This document shows, one piece after another, positions 55,020-64,000 of a stretch of DNA of 64,000 nucleotides (the first letter of the stretch is position 1; each line of letters starts with the position of its first letter). The DNA comes from Beverwykella pulmonaria (lineage: Eukaryota > Ascomycota > Dothideomycetes > Pleosporales > Melanommataceae): positions 2,712,319-2,776,318 of the forward strand of contig BCHH01000006.1 in NCBI GenBank assembly GCA_001599595.1. The letters are read 5' to 3'. The translations under genes and the position numbers were made by a program. The notes under the pieces are model-generated. The model saw only the letters and a program-made list of their open reading frames with translations, was not told where the DNA came from and searched no databases.

Positions 55020-55925
55020 GATCATGCATTTGCGCCGCCGCTCCAAGCTCGACGGTCTTCATTATTGGACGAGTAATAGATGGATGCGGTGCTGCTGGAA
55101 TTCTCCAGGGAACATTGAGCATCATTGGGTTCTCTGTCCCGAAGACGAAAGTGCCGATATACTATGGCACTGTGCATGTTCGGCGCATATTCGGAGGTAT
55201 ATTCTCCGATAAGGTTTCTTGGAGATGGTGCTTCTGGGTGTACGTTCGCATTCTGATGAAGCTGGTTAATTGTATTGACTAAATCTAGAAATTTACCTAT
55301 TGGCGGAGTTGCACTAGTGATTGTTCCGTGGCTTCTTAGACTAAGATCTTCGGATGAAGCTTTAGAGGGCTTAACAGTTTTAGCTAGACTAAAGCAAATG
55401 GACTGGATAAGCACTGCCTTATTTATGGGTAGTTTTACCTTTTTATTCCTCATCCTACAGTGGGAGGGCATACAAAGCCTTGGAAATCGTCGGAAGTGAT
55501 TGGTTTACTCATAGGATTCTTCCTGCTTCTCTGTGCGTTCGCCATACGCTAAGGATGTGCAGGTCCAATGTCGCTTATTCTTATTCGAATAATGAAGCAG
55601 CGAACAATTTTGTTTGGGACCTTTTGTATGGTCTTCATTGGCCTTCAAATGGCGGTTGTAAGTATTTATCCCTGCTATACTCTTTGCTTCGTATGAATGC
55701 TGATCAGCTCTATGTAGTACCTTTATTACATTATACTCTACTTCCAAGCTGCTCGTGGCTCCTCTGCGATTAATAGCGGCATTCGTATGATCGCGCTTCA
55801 CGTGTCTAAGCTCCGCGAAATCTACGCAGTTCACACGTATTTCCTGAATAGGTTTGACACTCATGGACTCTCCAACGCGTTTCCATGCTATCCCCGGTGT
55901 GGTTCTCAACCGCTGGATGCTTGAT
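55020..55925 (+). pseudogene. MFS drug:H+ antiporter (DHA2-type) pseudogene
   Basis: Plus-strand frames spell out pieces of a 14-helix multidrug transporter: VIDGCGAAGILQGTLSIIGF, then SDKVSWRWCFWV followed after a splice-like CTAAATCTAG by NLPIGGVALVIVPWLLRL, then LKQMDWISTALFMGSF and LILQWEG, then VIGLLIGFFLLLCAFAIR, and finally YFQAARGSSAINSGIRMIAL. The order matches the family (helices 4-8 or so), but the frame changes at several points, the stretch after TVHVRRIFGG lacks part of helix 5, and the N- and C-termini are absent. Truncated relic of an efflux pump. Confidence 0.75.
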
Positions 55926-56651
55926 CGTAGCAATCATTCCTGTAGACGCCCCCATTTGACATGCAGGAGGCAACGTAGTCGTAAGTGAGACAGGCGCCGT
56001 TGTTGAATTTTTCCGAGGTATAGGTTAACCGCCATGGAATGATATGCAATTAGTTTCCCGACATGCATGATGCAAAGAGATCGGAAATAGAAACGAGCAA
56101 GCGGGCGGTAACGAGCGGAAGGACATGTAGTTGTCAACAGGACAAGGTATAGAATTCCGGGCGCCAAAATAAATCTGACAATATAACTTCGGTTTCTGTC
56201 ACGATGAGAAGAAGTCAATCGTCTGATGGGTAAAGTGTGTATAAAGAGTGTGAAAGCCGTGAAGAGCTGACTGCTCGCACGAATACTATATATATACCCA
56301 TGAAGGGTGAGCTAGCTAGAATAGGATATATGGTATGTCACGTGCGACACGTGATGTATGATAGCGCACGTGACACACGTGACAGTTTCCGTGAAGGAGG
56401 GAGGGTTTTAAGATGTGATTGAACTTTTTGATGCCGATAAATTGCAGTCATGACCTGGCAAGATAAAAACCTGAGCGGCGAAGTGGATTAATAGGAACCA
56501 CATTTTGCATTTCTTTCGGTCACTCACTTAAACAGATGCGCAAACTATCAGTAACTGATGATAATTTATCCATATACTTTTCATGTACCATTCAATCAAA
56601 CAAAACAACAGTCCACAACCCCATACGATTCCATCTCTAAGCTGCAGCCAT
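55926..56651. other. Gene-poor region with repeat family B copy 2
   Basis: Contains the LTR-like repeat at 56218-56395; otherwise nothing recognised. Confidence 0.4.
56218..56395 (-). repeat. LTR-like repeat family B, copy 2 (reverse orientation)
   Basis: Reverse complement matches 34478-34660 over the TATA-containing core and the segment GTGCGAGCAGTCAGCTCTTC, then ACGGCTTTCACACTCTTTAT. Extra CACGTG-type sites (GTCACGTGTGTCACGTGC and ATCACGTGTCGCACGTGAC in the reverse reading) lie upstream of the core. Confidence 0.75.
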
Positions 56652-56798
56652 GACTCGTCCTGGTGCCAGTGTGGCCAACATAATCGGGACGGAATCAACC
56701 ACAAACCTTCTAGAAAATTCCATCTTCATTATATCTGCCATCTGGCTTGTGACCAGCCTCTCTTCAGGAATTAAGAGCACTGCCATTGACGGTTAGTT
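56652..56798 (+). other. Short frame with one hydrophobic segment, status unclear
   Basis: ATG at 56652 opens a 48-codon frame with a hydrophobic helix (SIFIISAIWLVTSLSSG) ending in TAG. A GTTAGT donor-like site follows GAC. It could be a small gene's first exon or a relic; no family recognised. Confidence 0.25.
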
Positions 56799-56991
56799 TT
56801 CCCATCCTAGTTTTGAATTGACGCTCAGTGGAGAAGATGCGTGCGTTTTCATCCTTGGGGCGACGTGGCTGCGCCGCAGAACATCAACTCTAGCGGCCGT
56901 AGAGGTCTGACTGTATATGCAGGAGGGACATATGGAGTTTGCTTGCCGAATGCGATTATTTATTGCCTCATGTTGTTTTCGTAATTAGTGA

Positions 56992-57424
56992 TGTGGTGGA
57001 GTAAAGGTGTGTGATATAGAAAATCACAAGAGTGGAAGGCGACTCGCAGCCATGCGATGTCCGAAGCAGCAATGCTCTGAGGGAGGGAGGATCAAGGTGA
57101 GGTTTGGCAGTAGACTGTTTTAATTTCGTTATATCTAGCTACCAAACGAATGAAAGAGAGAAGTGCGATAAAGACAAAAGAAATATTCGTGATCTCGTTG
57201 AGGTTCGATTGTCGATCCTACAGTTCACGATGTCCGTTCGTTGATGGTTGATTGTCCGTCTCATGAATGGGCATGGTGTTCGGATGCCCATATATACCGC
57301 GTTGATTATGACGAAGTAAGCAGCTGACAGAGAAACCAAGACCCGTTCCCTGCACCATGCACCCAAGCCTTCAACCCGTGCCTGAGTTGGATTCAAGCGA
57401 AGTAGCTCTTCGCTACGGCGCAGT
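56992..57424. repeat. Dispersed repeat family A, copy 2 (about 430 bp)
   Basis: Same landmarks in the same order as copy 1 at 11387-11823, with indels in the middle. It ends with GCTACGGCGCA about 150 bp before the P450 start codon, so it may form part of that promoter. Confidence 0.8.
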
Positions 57425-57574
57425 GATTTGATTAATCCGATAAGATGGTACCGGCAATACCTACGCCGCAGCTACCCTGTCCACTACAACGCAAACTTCA
57501 AAATATCCCAGTGCCCCTCCATCTTCACATTCGCCCTCCCTCTTCACACTCACTCAACCTGTCTTAAAGTCATT

Positions 57575-59344
57575 ATGAGAATTTTCAGTGTTCTACTCGC
57601 TGTGCTGGCTCTTCCGGCATCGCTCTTTGTCTGGTCACTCTGGTCTCTAAGGCGTAATTATGCTATCGCCGAAAAGACAGGCTTGCCAATACTCCGTAGA
57701 TGGATCACGCCGACCAATCCCTTCTGGTTGCTCTTCGGAAGCTCCATTGTGAGAGCCTGCCGAAGACGGAACATAGGAACTACCGCTTTTCATCGCTTCT
57801 ATCTATTCGGGTGGGAAGCAAATGAGCGACACCGAATCCATGAAGAACTCGGAAGTCTCTTCATGTTGGTCACACCTGGTGGAAATTGTCTGTGTGTCAG
57901 TGACGCTAAAGTCATTGATGAGGTTATCCGGCGCCCGAAAGATTTCCGACGTAAAATGGAGGAGATGGCAATTCTCAATGTTTATGGAAAGAACTTGTCC
58001 ACTACCGATGATGAAGAGTGGCAAAGGCATCGCAAGGTAACGGCAATTACCTTCAACGAACGGAGCAACGAACTAGTGTGGTGGGAATCTTTGGTTCAAT
58101 CGAAGGCTATGCTGGATTATTGGATGCAACATCAACCTGTGCAAACTATCGCCGAGGACACAAAAGTGTTCACTCTCAATGTCCTAGCCGCGGCAATCTT
58201 CAACAAAAATTACCGTTTCGAGGGGGCTCTCGACTCGAAAACCCCATCTACAGAAAAGGACGATTCGTATAAGTACCGCGACTCACTCTCCAAGATTTTT
58301 GCTACCATTATCCCCATCTTCATCTTCGGCGTCAAAGGTGTAGAAGCATGGTGGACACCACAATCCTGGAAGGCGGGCGCTGGGGCAGTTGCTATCTTTC
58401 GCTCTTACGTCACAGGGCTCATTAATGAAGAACGAGATCTCATGTCCCGTGGTATTCAACACAATCAACATTTAGTCGCAGCGCTTGTCCGAGCGTGCGA
58501 GATTGAAAAGCACTTCGACACTTCCGAAGGACACTTTGCACGACGTCCCAAGACGCTCACGGAAGAGGAAATTATCAGTGATATTTTTGTCTATGCTTTT
58601 GCTGGAAACGACACGACTGCAATATCCTTAGCCCATCTTTTAGTTGATCTTACAGCGCATCCTGAAACCCAAGATTGGATGGCCGAGGAGATTCGTTTTT
58701 ATCTCCCCCACGCTGATATTAAAGAGTGGAACTATTCCGTTTTTCCAAAATTAAAACGCTGTCTCGCCGTAGTGGTACGTTTGCATCATTCAAGCCCTTT
58801 GAGATGAATTTTGAGTATCTGACCTTTTCAGTTCGAATCTCTTCGGTTCAACCATCCTCTCAGTCAGCTCGTAAAGACGACTAATGACCATGCTCAAGTC
58901 ATAAAGTACGGAAAGAGACCCATTGCAGTACCAGCTGGGACAACCGTTCATCTCAGCCTATCCGCCTTGCATATGCATTCGCAGTATTGGGATGATGGGG
59001 CGAAGTGGAATCCAAAACGGTTCATTTCATTTCCTGAAGGCCGAGAAAATAGTATCGAGCATGAGATGATTGCGTCGGATACGTCGGCAAATTTCCTCCC
59101 TTGGGCATACGGCCAACGCATTTGTCCCGGGAAGAAGTTTTCACAGGTGGAGCTTGTCGCTGCTCTATCTATGCTCTTCCGAGATCACATAGTGCGCCCA
59201 AAGCCACTAGCCGGTGAGTCAATGACTGAGGCCCGCGAAAGGATCTTCAATACAGGCCTCGACGTTGACCATGAGGGAAAGATGTTGTTTGAGATGAGAG
59301 ATCCACAAACCATAGGTTTGACATGGAGCGAGCGAGTAGAATGA
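57575..59344 (+). CDS. Cytochrome P450 monooxygenase
   Basis: Two exons, 57575-58774 and 58832-59344 (57-bp intron, GTACGT...TTCAG), 570 aa. It starts at MRIFSVLLAVLALPASLFVW, a hydrophobic membrane anchor, so it is probably ER-bound. I-helix oxygen-activation motif AGNDTT (YAFAGNDTTAISLAH). The ExxR motif falls exactly at the splice, VV/FESLRFNHP. The haem-binding loop FLPWAYGQRICPGKKF contains the Cys ligand. The family is not clear from sequence; fungal P450s of this layout oxidise fatty acids, secondary metabolites or xenobiotics. All key motifs are intact, unlike the P450 relic at 53480. Repeat A abuts its promoter, and MFS and P450 relics lie within 4 kb. Confidence 0.92.
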
Positions 59345-59946
59345 GCCTCAGAAGTGCCTAAGAATGGCGAGTGAGCCTGGCTGTCGAAAGTGCATGAGTA
59401 ATTGAATTCGTATAATGTTACAAAATCACTTCGCCCATGCATTGGCTATAACTCTTGAAATTGCCAAACTATCACAATAACACAAAAATAACAGCCACGC
59501 CGTAACTGCTTAACCTAAACTCAGTTCCATTGTTTAAATTGGCGCTGTAGTGAATCATTATCAAGCTACAGTACTTCGGCCAGGGGCTTGTTCTTCTGAC
59601 GGGGTAGTCGATGTGTTGCGAATGACGCCTCCTAACGGCCTGCTGCATCCTATTCCGCAAAGGGATCTGCAGCTGAGAATAAACTTCACATAGAATTTTG
59701 TCTGTGCTTTTAGCCGGTGCTTCAAGCGACGCCGCAAGCCTGCGCCGGGGCGGTACTGCTCCGCTAACGTTCTTGTGGCGTAGCAAAACCAACTACTGAA
59801 TCCTACCCTAGTCCCTAAACCCTCCCTTTCCTACTCCTCTCTCTCTCCTAAATTATCCTTGATTCCTTTTTCTTCTTAATTCCCCTATACACAGGGGCAA
59901 ATGTGACAGGATGGGCGGTCGATAATTAAAAAAAAGCTACGTATGC
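59345..59946. other. Spacer, nothing recognised
   Basis: Contains a C/T-rich stretch (about 59815-59880), but no gene or repeat that I can name. Confidence 0.4.
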
Positions 59947-60077
59947 TGTAAGCCCAGGATACTATAATGTCACGTGGATATGCCATTGACTAATCAGTCC
60001 GTCATATATATATCAACTGTACACACATCACGTACAATACACATCTTGACACCTCTTCCTCCACCTTCCAGCTTACA
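59947..60077 (+). mobile_element. Solo LTR of the copia family
   Basis: 131 bp, TGTAAGC...GCTTACA, about a dozen differences from the 5' LTR at 34882. It is flanked by a perfect 5-bp duplication, TATGC (59942-59946 and 60078-60082). No internal sequence is present, so it arose by recombination between the two LTRs of an element inserted here. Confidence 0.95.
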
Positions 60078-60082
60078 TATGC

Positions 60083-60370
60083 TCAAGAGAGCAGTCACGG
60101 TAACCACCGTGACACCTATCAACTGTCACGGAGCAACGAACCTGACAAGTACTGTACTCTGCAACACAGTACTGCACACACCCGACATCGCGCACAATAC
60201 CGACCATTGCACACAACACCGTACTCTGACTCACAGTACACCGACGGTTGACGACCGTCGGCACAGTACTGTTACCCACAGTACAGAACCGCGACCCGTT
60301 GCTAACCCCGAACTGGCCAATAGGATTTCGGCTACTTGCACTAACGCGAGTTGTCGAAATTCCATTGGCT
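60083..60370. repeat. Cluster of short inverted repeats (hairpin-rich)
   Basis: Several perfect or near-perfect dyads in less than 300 bp: GTCACGGTAACCACCGTGAC, GTACTG...CAGTAC pairs around 60150-60175, CCGACGGTTGACGACCGTCGG, repeated CACAGTACTG, and a longer one, CCAATAGGATTTCGGC with GTCGAAATTCCATTGG, spaced by about 18 bases. It directly follows the solo LTR's target duplication. No gene overlaps. Confidence 0.7.
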
Positions 60371-60721
60371 GATACAACCCTCCAAGATGAGACTAGCCCT
60401 GTTTGAGCTAGGCTCACCCCCGAAGTATTTCTTTGTCGCGCAACGAACTTTCTGTTCCTCACGCAACGAACATACCTTTCAAGTCACCCGAATCGTTCAT
60501 AGCTGTAATTCAATTACTTCTAGCAAGCTCAATTGACTCACTGTGAAGCTCTCGTGACAAGAGCGTACAAACGGCACATGAGGCACACGACAGGTTTTCC
60601 TTGTACATTGGGTTCTCCTTAGGCAATAGTCTGCATAACTCTATAGAGGGCTGGTAACAGACGGTAAATAGAATATAATAATAATAATATTAGAGGAACA
60701 TCTATCTAGAGTTTTCCACGA
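60371..60721. other. Spacer downstream of the kinase-HET gene
   Basis: AT-rich with an ATA/TAATAATAA run near 60673-60691. It contains the 3' end of the kinase-HET transcription unit; nothing else recognised. Confidence 0.4.
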
Positions 60722-63700
60722 CTATTGAAGAGACACTACTAGACTCGGTTCGTTAAACGCAATTTGTTCTTGTTTTAAGCGCGCAACTCCAACTCTTTCA
60801 TACACTCCTAGGCCCTTGTCTCTAGTTGCTTCTACTACTAACACATACAAGAATGACTGATCGTTAGGCTGGAACTTCTTACTCGTACCAACAATGATGC
60901 ACTTCACAGGCTGCTCAAGTGTACGATCGGCTTCGTCCCATATGAGATCTGCGTGTTGTGACTCGACTATTTCGTAGATCGGTGCGCTCAATTCTATCGG
61001 TAGATCCACGTCGGAGTCGCTAGACTGGCTGTCACACGCGAAAGGCGACACAATATCTTTCGCCCAATCAACTTTCCCGAAAGGTACATCCATGTACTTG
61101 ATGCCGCCATCGTAAGCCATCCACGACCAACTTGGCACCCTGTCACCACGGATACTTTTGAACCTGTTCAACGGGCTGTTCGCTCTCTGCCACAGGAGGC
61201 ATCGATGTAGATAGATGTCGAAGATACCGAAGCCGCCTTTCGTTTTAAAACTAGTTAGTAGTCGTTTTTCAAGACCGCGGATTGCGATCGGTCGATCGGC
61301 TTTGTACGAGAGTGCCAGATTGGAGTATTTCGTATACAAGTCTTGGAATAGCTCAATCCTCAAGCCTTTAACATACGGTCTGACGGATTGTGGGAAGTTC
61401 GCGTCGCCTAGGAACGATGCTTTGCGACTGCACCACGTCAGCAACCATTCTTCTTTCATAGTTGCAATCAAAGTCAATACTTCTTCATTTTGGTCAGTGA
61501 CTCGCATCTCACGCCACCCCCACATTCCCAATAACACTGTTTCTCCGTGAAGTGAATGGTACGTCTTGAGAGAGCTCTCTCCTGCAATACCCAGCCACGC
61601 TTATTGAGATCTGCCTGATCGACATCTTCGTGGAAGTTGTCCATGGCTTCGCATACATAGTAAGCCGAGTTGTCTCTCACCAACGTCACACATTGGCGAT
61701 CCGGTCGTGGTTTCAAAAAGCCGTCATCAGTTCCGCTGGAGCAAGTGGCAGCGATGGTCACATATGCGGAGGAGAAGACTCGTTCCATGAGGCGCGATTC
61801 GTGGTCCCAGTCCTCTAGGTCATCTTGGATGATGCACAGGGAGTCAATCCATAAGTACTGTATCCCAAGGCTCCTTGTTATCTGTACGGCATCTTGGAAC
61901 GTCTTTGGAATCTCAGCTATCGCGATACCTTTCTTGTAGTCTTCGATATTTGACGTGAAGGTACAGAACTTGCTGTGCTGCGTGAATAAACCCCAACGGT
62001 GTGATAGTGCTATATATTTACCCGGCCTTGTTTTATCTCGAGCTGAACAGGCTAAGTGGATGTGAGTAGAGTCATGTGTGCCAACGTCTAGAACGCGTGT
62101 TGGCAGGAAGATACTGTCGTCTGGGAGACAATGATGTGTTTGATCGCAGCTCTTAATCCACTCTGACAGGACCCTGACACTCATCGGGCTTCCAGGGTCG
62201 CAGAGCTTCGGAATGCCGATCTGAATTCCAGTTTCAATGAGATTTGTTCCCGGTAGTGTGTACAAGGAAGCAATAGGTTGCTCTGGTTTTGAACTGCATA
62301 CAAGCGATGATCCGATCCGGAAGAAGTGCATATCGTCTCTTATATTGATGCTCCATTGCTCCAGACGACGAATGAGCAGCAAGCAAAGAGCACACTTCCA
62401 TGACTTCTTTTTTAGCGAAGCGATTGTATCACTGAAGGTACACTTCGGACGACACAGCTCAAGCGCACCGCAGCGATGACATAGGTCCCAATTTTCAGCG
62501 AGTTGTCGTGTACTAGTGCGCAGAGCTTCTTTCGCGAAGACAGATCGCGCGATGTCGGTATCAGGGGCGTATTCCCATTTGTCATCAAGTGGCTACGTAT
62601 GTCAAACGATGCACTTGATTATATGCCTTCGGTAATCGGGCAATGATAGGAATTTGGTTCTAACATACCGTATATCTATACTCCTTGAACGACCCTTTGT
62701 CAGCGTTCTGGATGCAGCTATTGCTTCAATATGAATATACTTACATTCTGCTTCAACGAGAAGTACAATTAGCAGAGCCGGGCGTCGGAAAGCTGCATCG
62801 GAGCTGCTAGCGTACCTCTTGATTTCTATTACCTGGCCCCATTTGCAGACTAGTGTCCGAAGGTCCAAGGGTTTGTCCATACTGACCAGTCGGTCCCTTG
62901 CGAAGCGGCAGATCGGGTGCATCCCAGTCGATCCATTCAATTCTATTACCCAACTGGGATGTTGCATCTTTGTAGATCTTTTGCATCTTCTCATTCATTT
63001 GCTTGGAGTGAGCACGATTTTCGTATAGTGAATCAGCAGGGAAGTTGAAATAGGTGCTGCTGGTGGAGACTCGGACAATCCTAGGGCTCATAGGTGGCGC
63101 ATCATCAGAGCGAGCACTAGGTGGCACAGGCTGAGCCTCAAGAAGCGTCGACTCCCCTGGACTCGAGTCAGTTGCTCCGCCAACCTCCGGCACGAGAAGC
63201 CTCGTTACAACTAGTTCAACCAGATGCCTTATCGCAGTGTCTCGGGTGCAGCGATCATCATCGCGAATCCAGTCCACCCATCTCTGCACTCTACTGTGCA
63301 GCTGAGGCATGGGCGATGCTTCTTTCTGGGCGCTCTTTGTTGAATAAAACCTTCGTTCCGCGCCGAGATCTGTTCGGAATCGTTCAAGCTCTGCAGCTCC
63401 GTAAAGAATCCAGATGGTAAACTCGAGATAGATGCAGCCAATGGACCAGATATCGTAGCGGCGAGACCTGGGTTCGTTCTTGCGCAGTTCAGTCTCTGGA
63501 GGCTCGTACATAATGGTGCCACTCTGCGTGCGAGTGTGCTCTTTACGTGCCTCTGTAACCAAATGATGGACGCTTGTTAAGCCTACGTCCGAAATTACGA
63601 GAGTACAAGGACCTTTACGACCATTCGTCGACGTGCCCGCGTCCTCGAAGCAAAGTATATTCTCCGGTTTCATATCACCATGACGCCAAAACGCGTCCCC

Positions 63701-64000
63701 TGCAGCGTTGTGCAGTTTCTCTATACCATCTGCGAGTCCACAGAGTTGTCCAAAGACCCATTCGAGGTATTCCGGCGTCAGCTTTGGTGGATCACTCCTC
63801 CAAAAATCTCGCAGGTTCCCAAACTTAGCCCATGGAAACATGAGGAAGTGTCGCTTCTTCCAGGTGTAGTATGCGATAGCTCGGACGAGGTGTGTATGTT
63901 TCACCCTGTGCAACATTTCCAATGTTTCAACCTCATTCTCGACAGTCTTCTGAAACTCTGACTCAATAAGATCGAGTTTCTTGATTTCCTTGACAGCGAC
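60722..64000 (-). CDS. Protein kinase-HET domain fusion protein (5' end beyond the window)
   Basis: Minus strand, entering from the right edge. Kinase part (64000 to about 62880): VAVKEIKKLDL gives the ATP-binding Lys; the catalytic loop is HGDMKPENIL (HGD where most kinases have HRD); the metal motif is SDVG (DFG reads DVG); the P+1 region is MYEPPE. Short exon 62669-62707 (NADKGSFKEYRYT) then a 76-bp intron. Exon 61481-62592 opens PLDDKWEYAPD, then a CxxC zinc cluster (DLCHRCGALELC, KCALC), then the HET domain: YIALSHRWG, IQYLWIDSLCIIQDD, SSAYVTIAAT, RGWVLQERALSRR and CYWECGGGVRCE. A 53-bp intron (61428-61480) leads to the last exon (RKASFLGDANF to the end). HET domains trigger cell death on non-self fusion. 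Splicing between 62708 and 62880 is unresolved. Confidence 0.85.

Noticed and set aside
59472..59792. 106-codon minus-strand frame downstream of the P450
   Set aside because: No similarity, no start context, and Arg-rich composition typical of a chance frame in GC-rich sequence.
1..64000. tRNA genes
   Set aside because: I looked for the conserved T-loop (GGTTCGAATCC-like) with a matching A box and found none that fold; matches such as the one near 58831 lie in coding sequence.

Overview
This window comes from the nuclear genome of a filamentous ascomycete (Pezizomycotina). The evidence is many short GT-AG introns, mostly 44-90 bp; fungus-specific families (WSC, HET, fungal F-box-like proteins with LPxELR motifs, GMC oxidoreductase, gentisate-pathway enzymes); and transposons whose reading frames are interrupted mainly by TAG/TAA codons at expected Gln/Trp positions, the usual mark of RIP-type C-to-T mutation. 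A class such as Dothideomycetes fits the gene families, but the sequence alone does not settle it. An 80-base run of N and four single N bases show that this is a draft assembly.

Layout. 1-10 kb: secreted or degradative genes (GMC oxidoreductase, secreted Fe/Mn superoxide dismutase, secreted L-asparaginase), with a HET-like fragment and a frameshifted CTD-like relic between and after them. 10.6-13.1 kb: gene-poor, with a dispersed repeat and degenerate tandem repeats. 14.6-26.4 kb: the dense conserved part. A salicylate-hydroxylase-like FAD monooxygenase and a gentisate 1,2-dioxygenase are divergent, a fumarylpyruvate/fumarylacetoacetate hydrolase lies 3.8 kb away, and between them sit two housekeeping genes (mitoribosomal mS26/Pet123 and the ribosome-assembly GTPase Nog2). 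Threonine dehydratase follows. 26.7-42 kb: an accessory region with an ankyrin pseudogene, a triplicated 48-bp repeat, a cysteine-rich secreted protein gene broken by one stop codon, a complete but inactivated pogo-type DNA transposon carrying a nested insertion, a small secreted protein gene, and a full-length inactivated Ty1/copia element with 5-bp target duplications. 42.4-52.4 kb: WSC-domain and acidic-repeat genes, an AME1/CENP-U-like kinetochore candidate divergent from a twin-CX9C protein, and two F-box-like genes. 52.4-60.7 kb: decayed P450 and DHA2-type MFS genes, repeats, one apparently intact P450 and a solo copia LTR. 60.7 kb to the right edge: a large gene fusing a protein-kinase domain to a HET allorecognition domain, cut by the window end.

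Working together: the monooxygenase, dioxygenase and hydrolase make a plausible aromatic-acid to gentisate to fumarate plus pyruvate route; the maleylpyruvate isomerase step is not in the window. The most novel-looking items are the kinase-HET fusion, the split gentisate cluster, the cysteine-rich secreted gene with a single in-frame stop, and the several repeat families that recur across the window.
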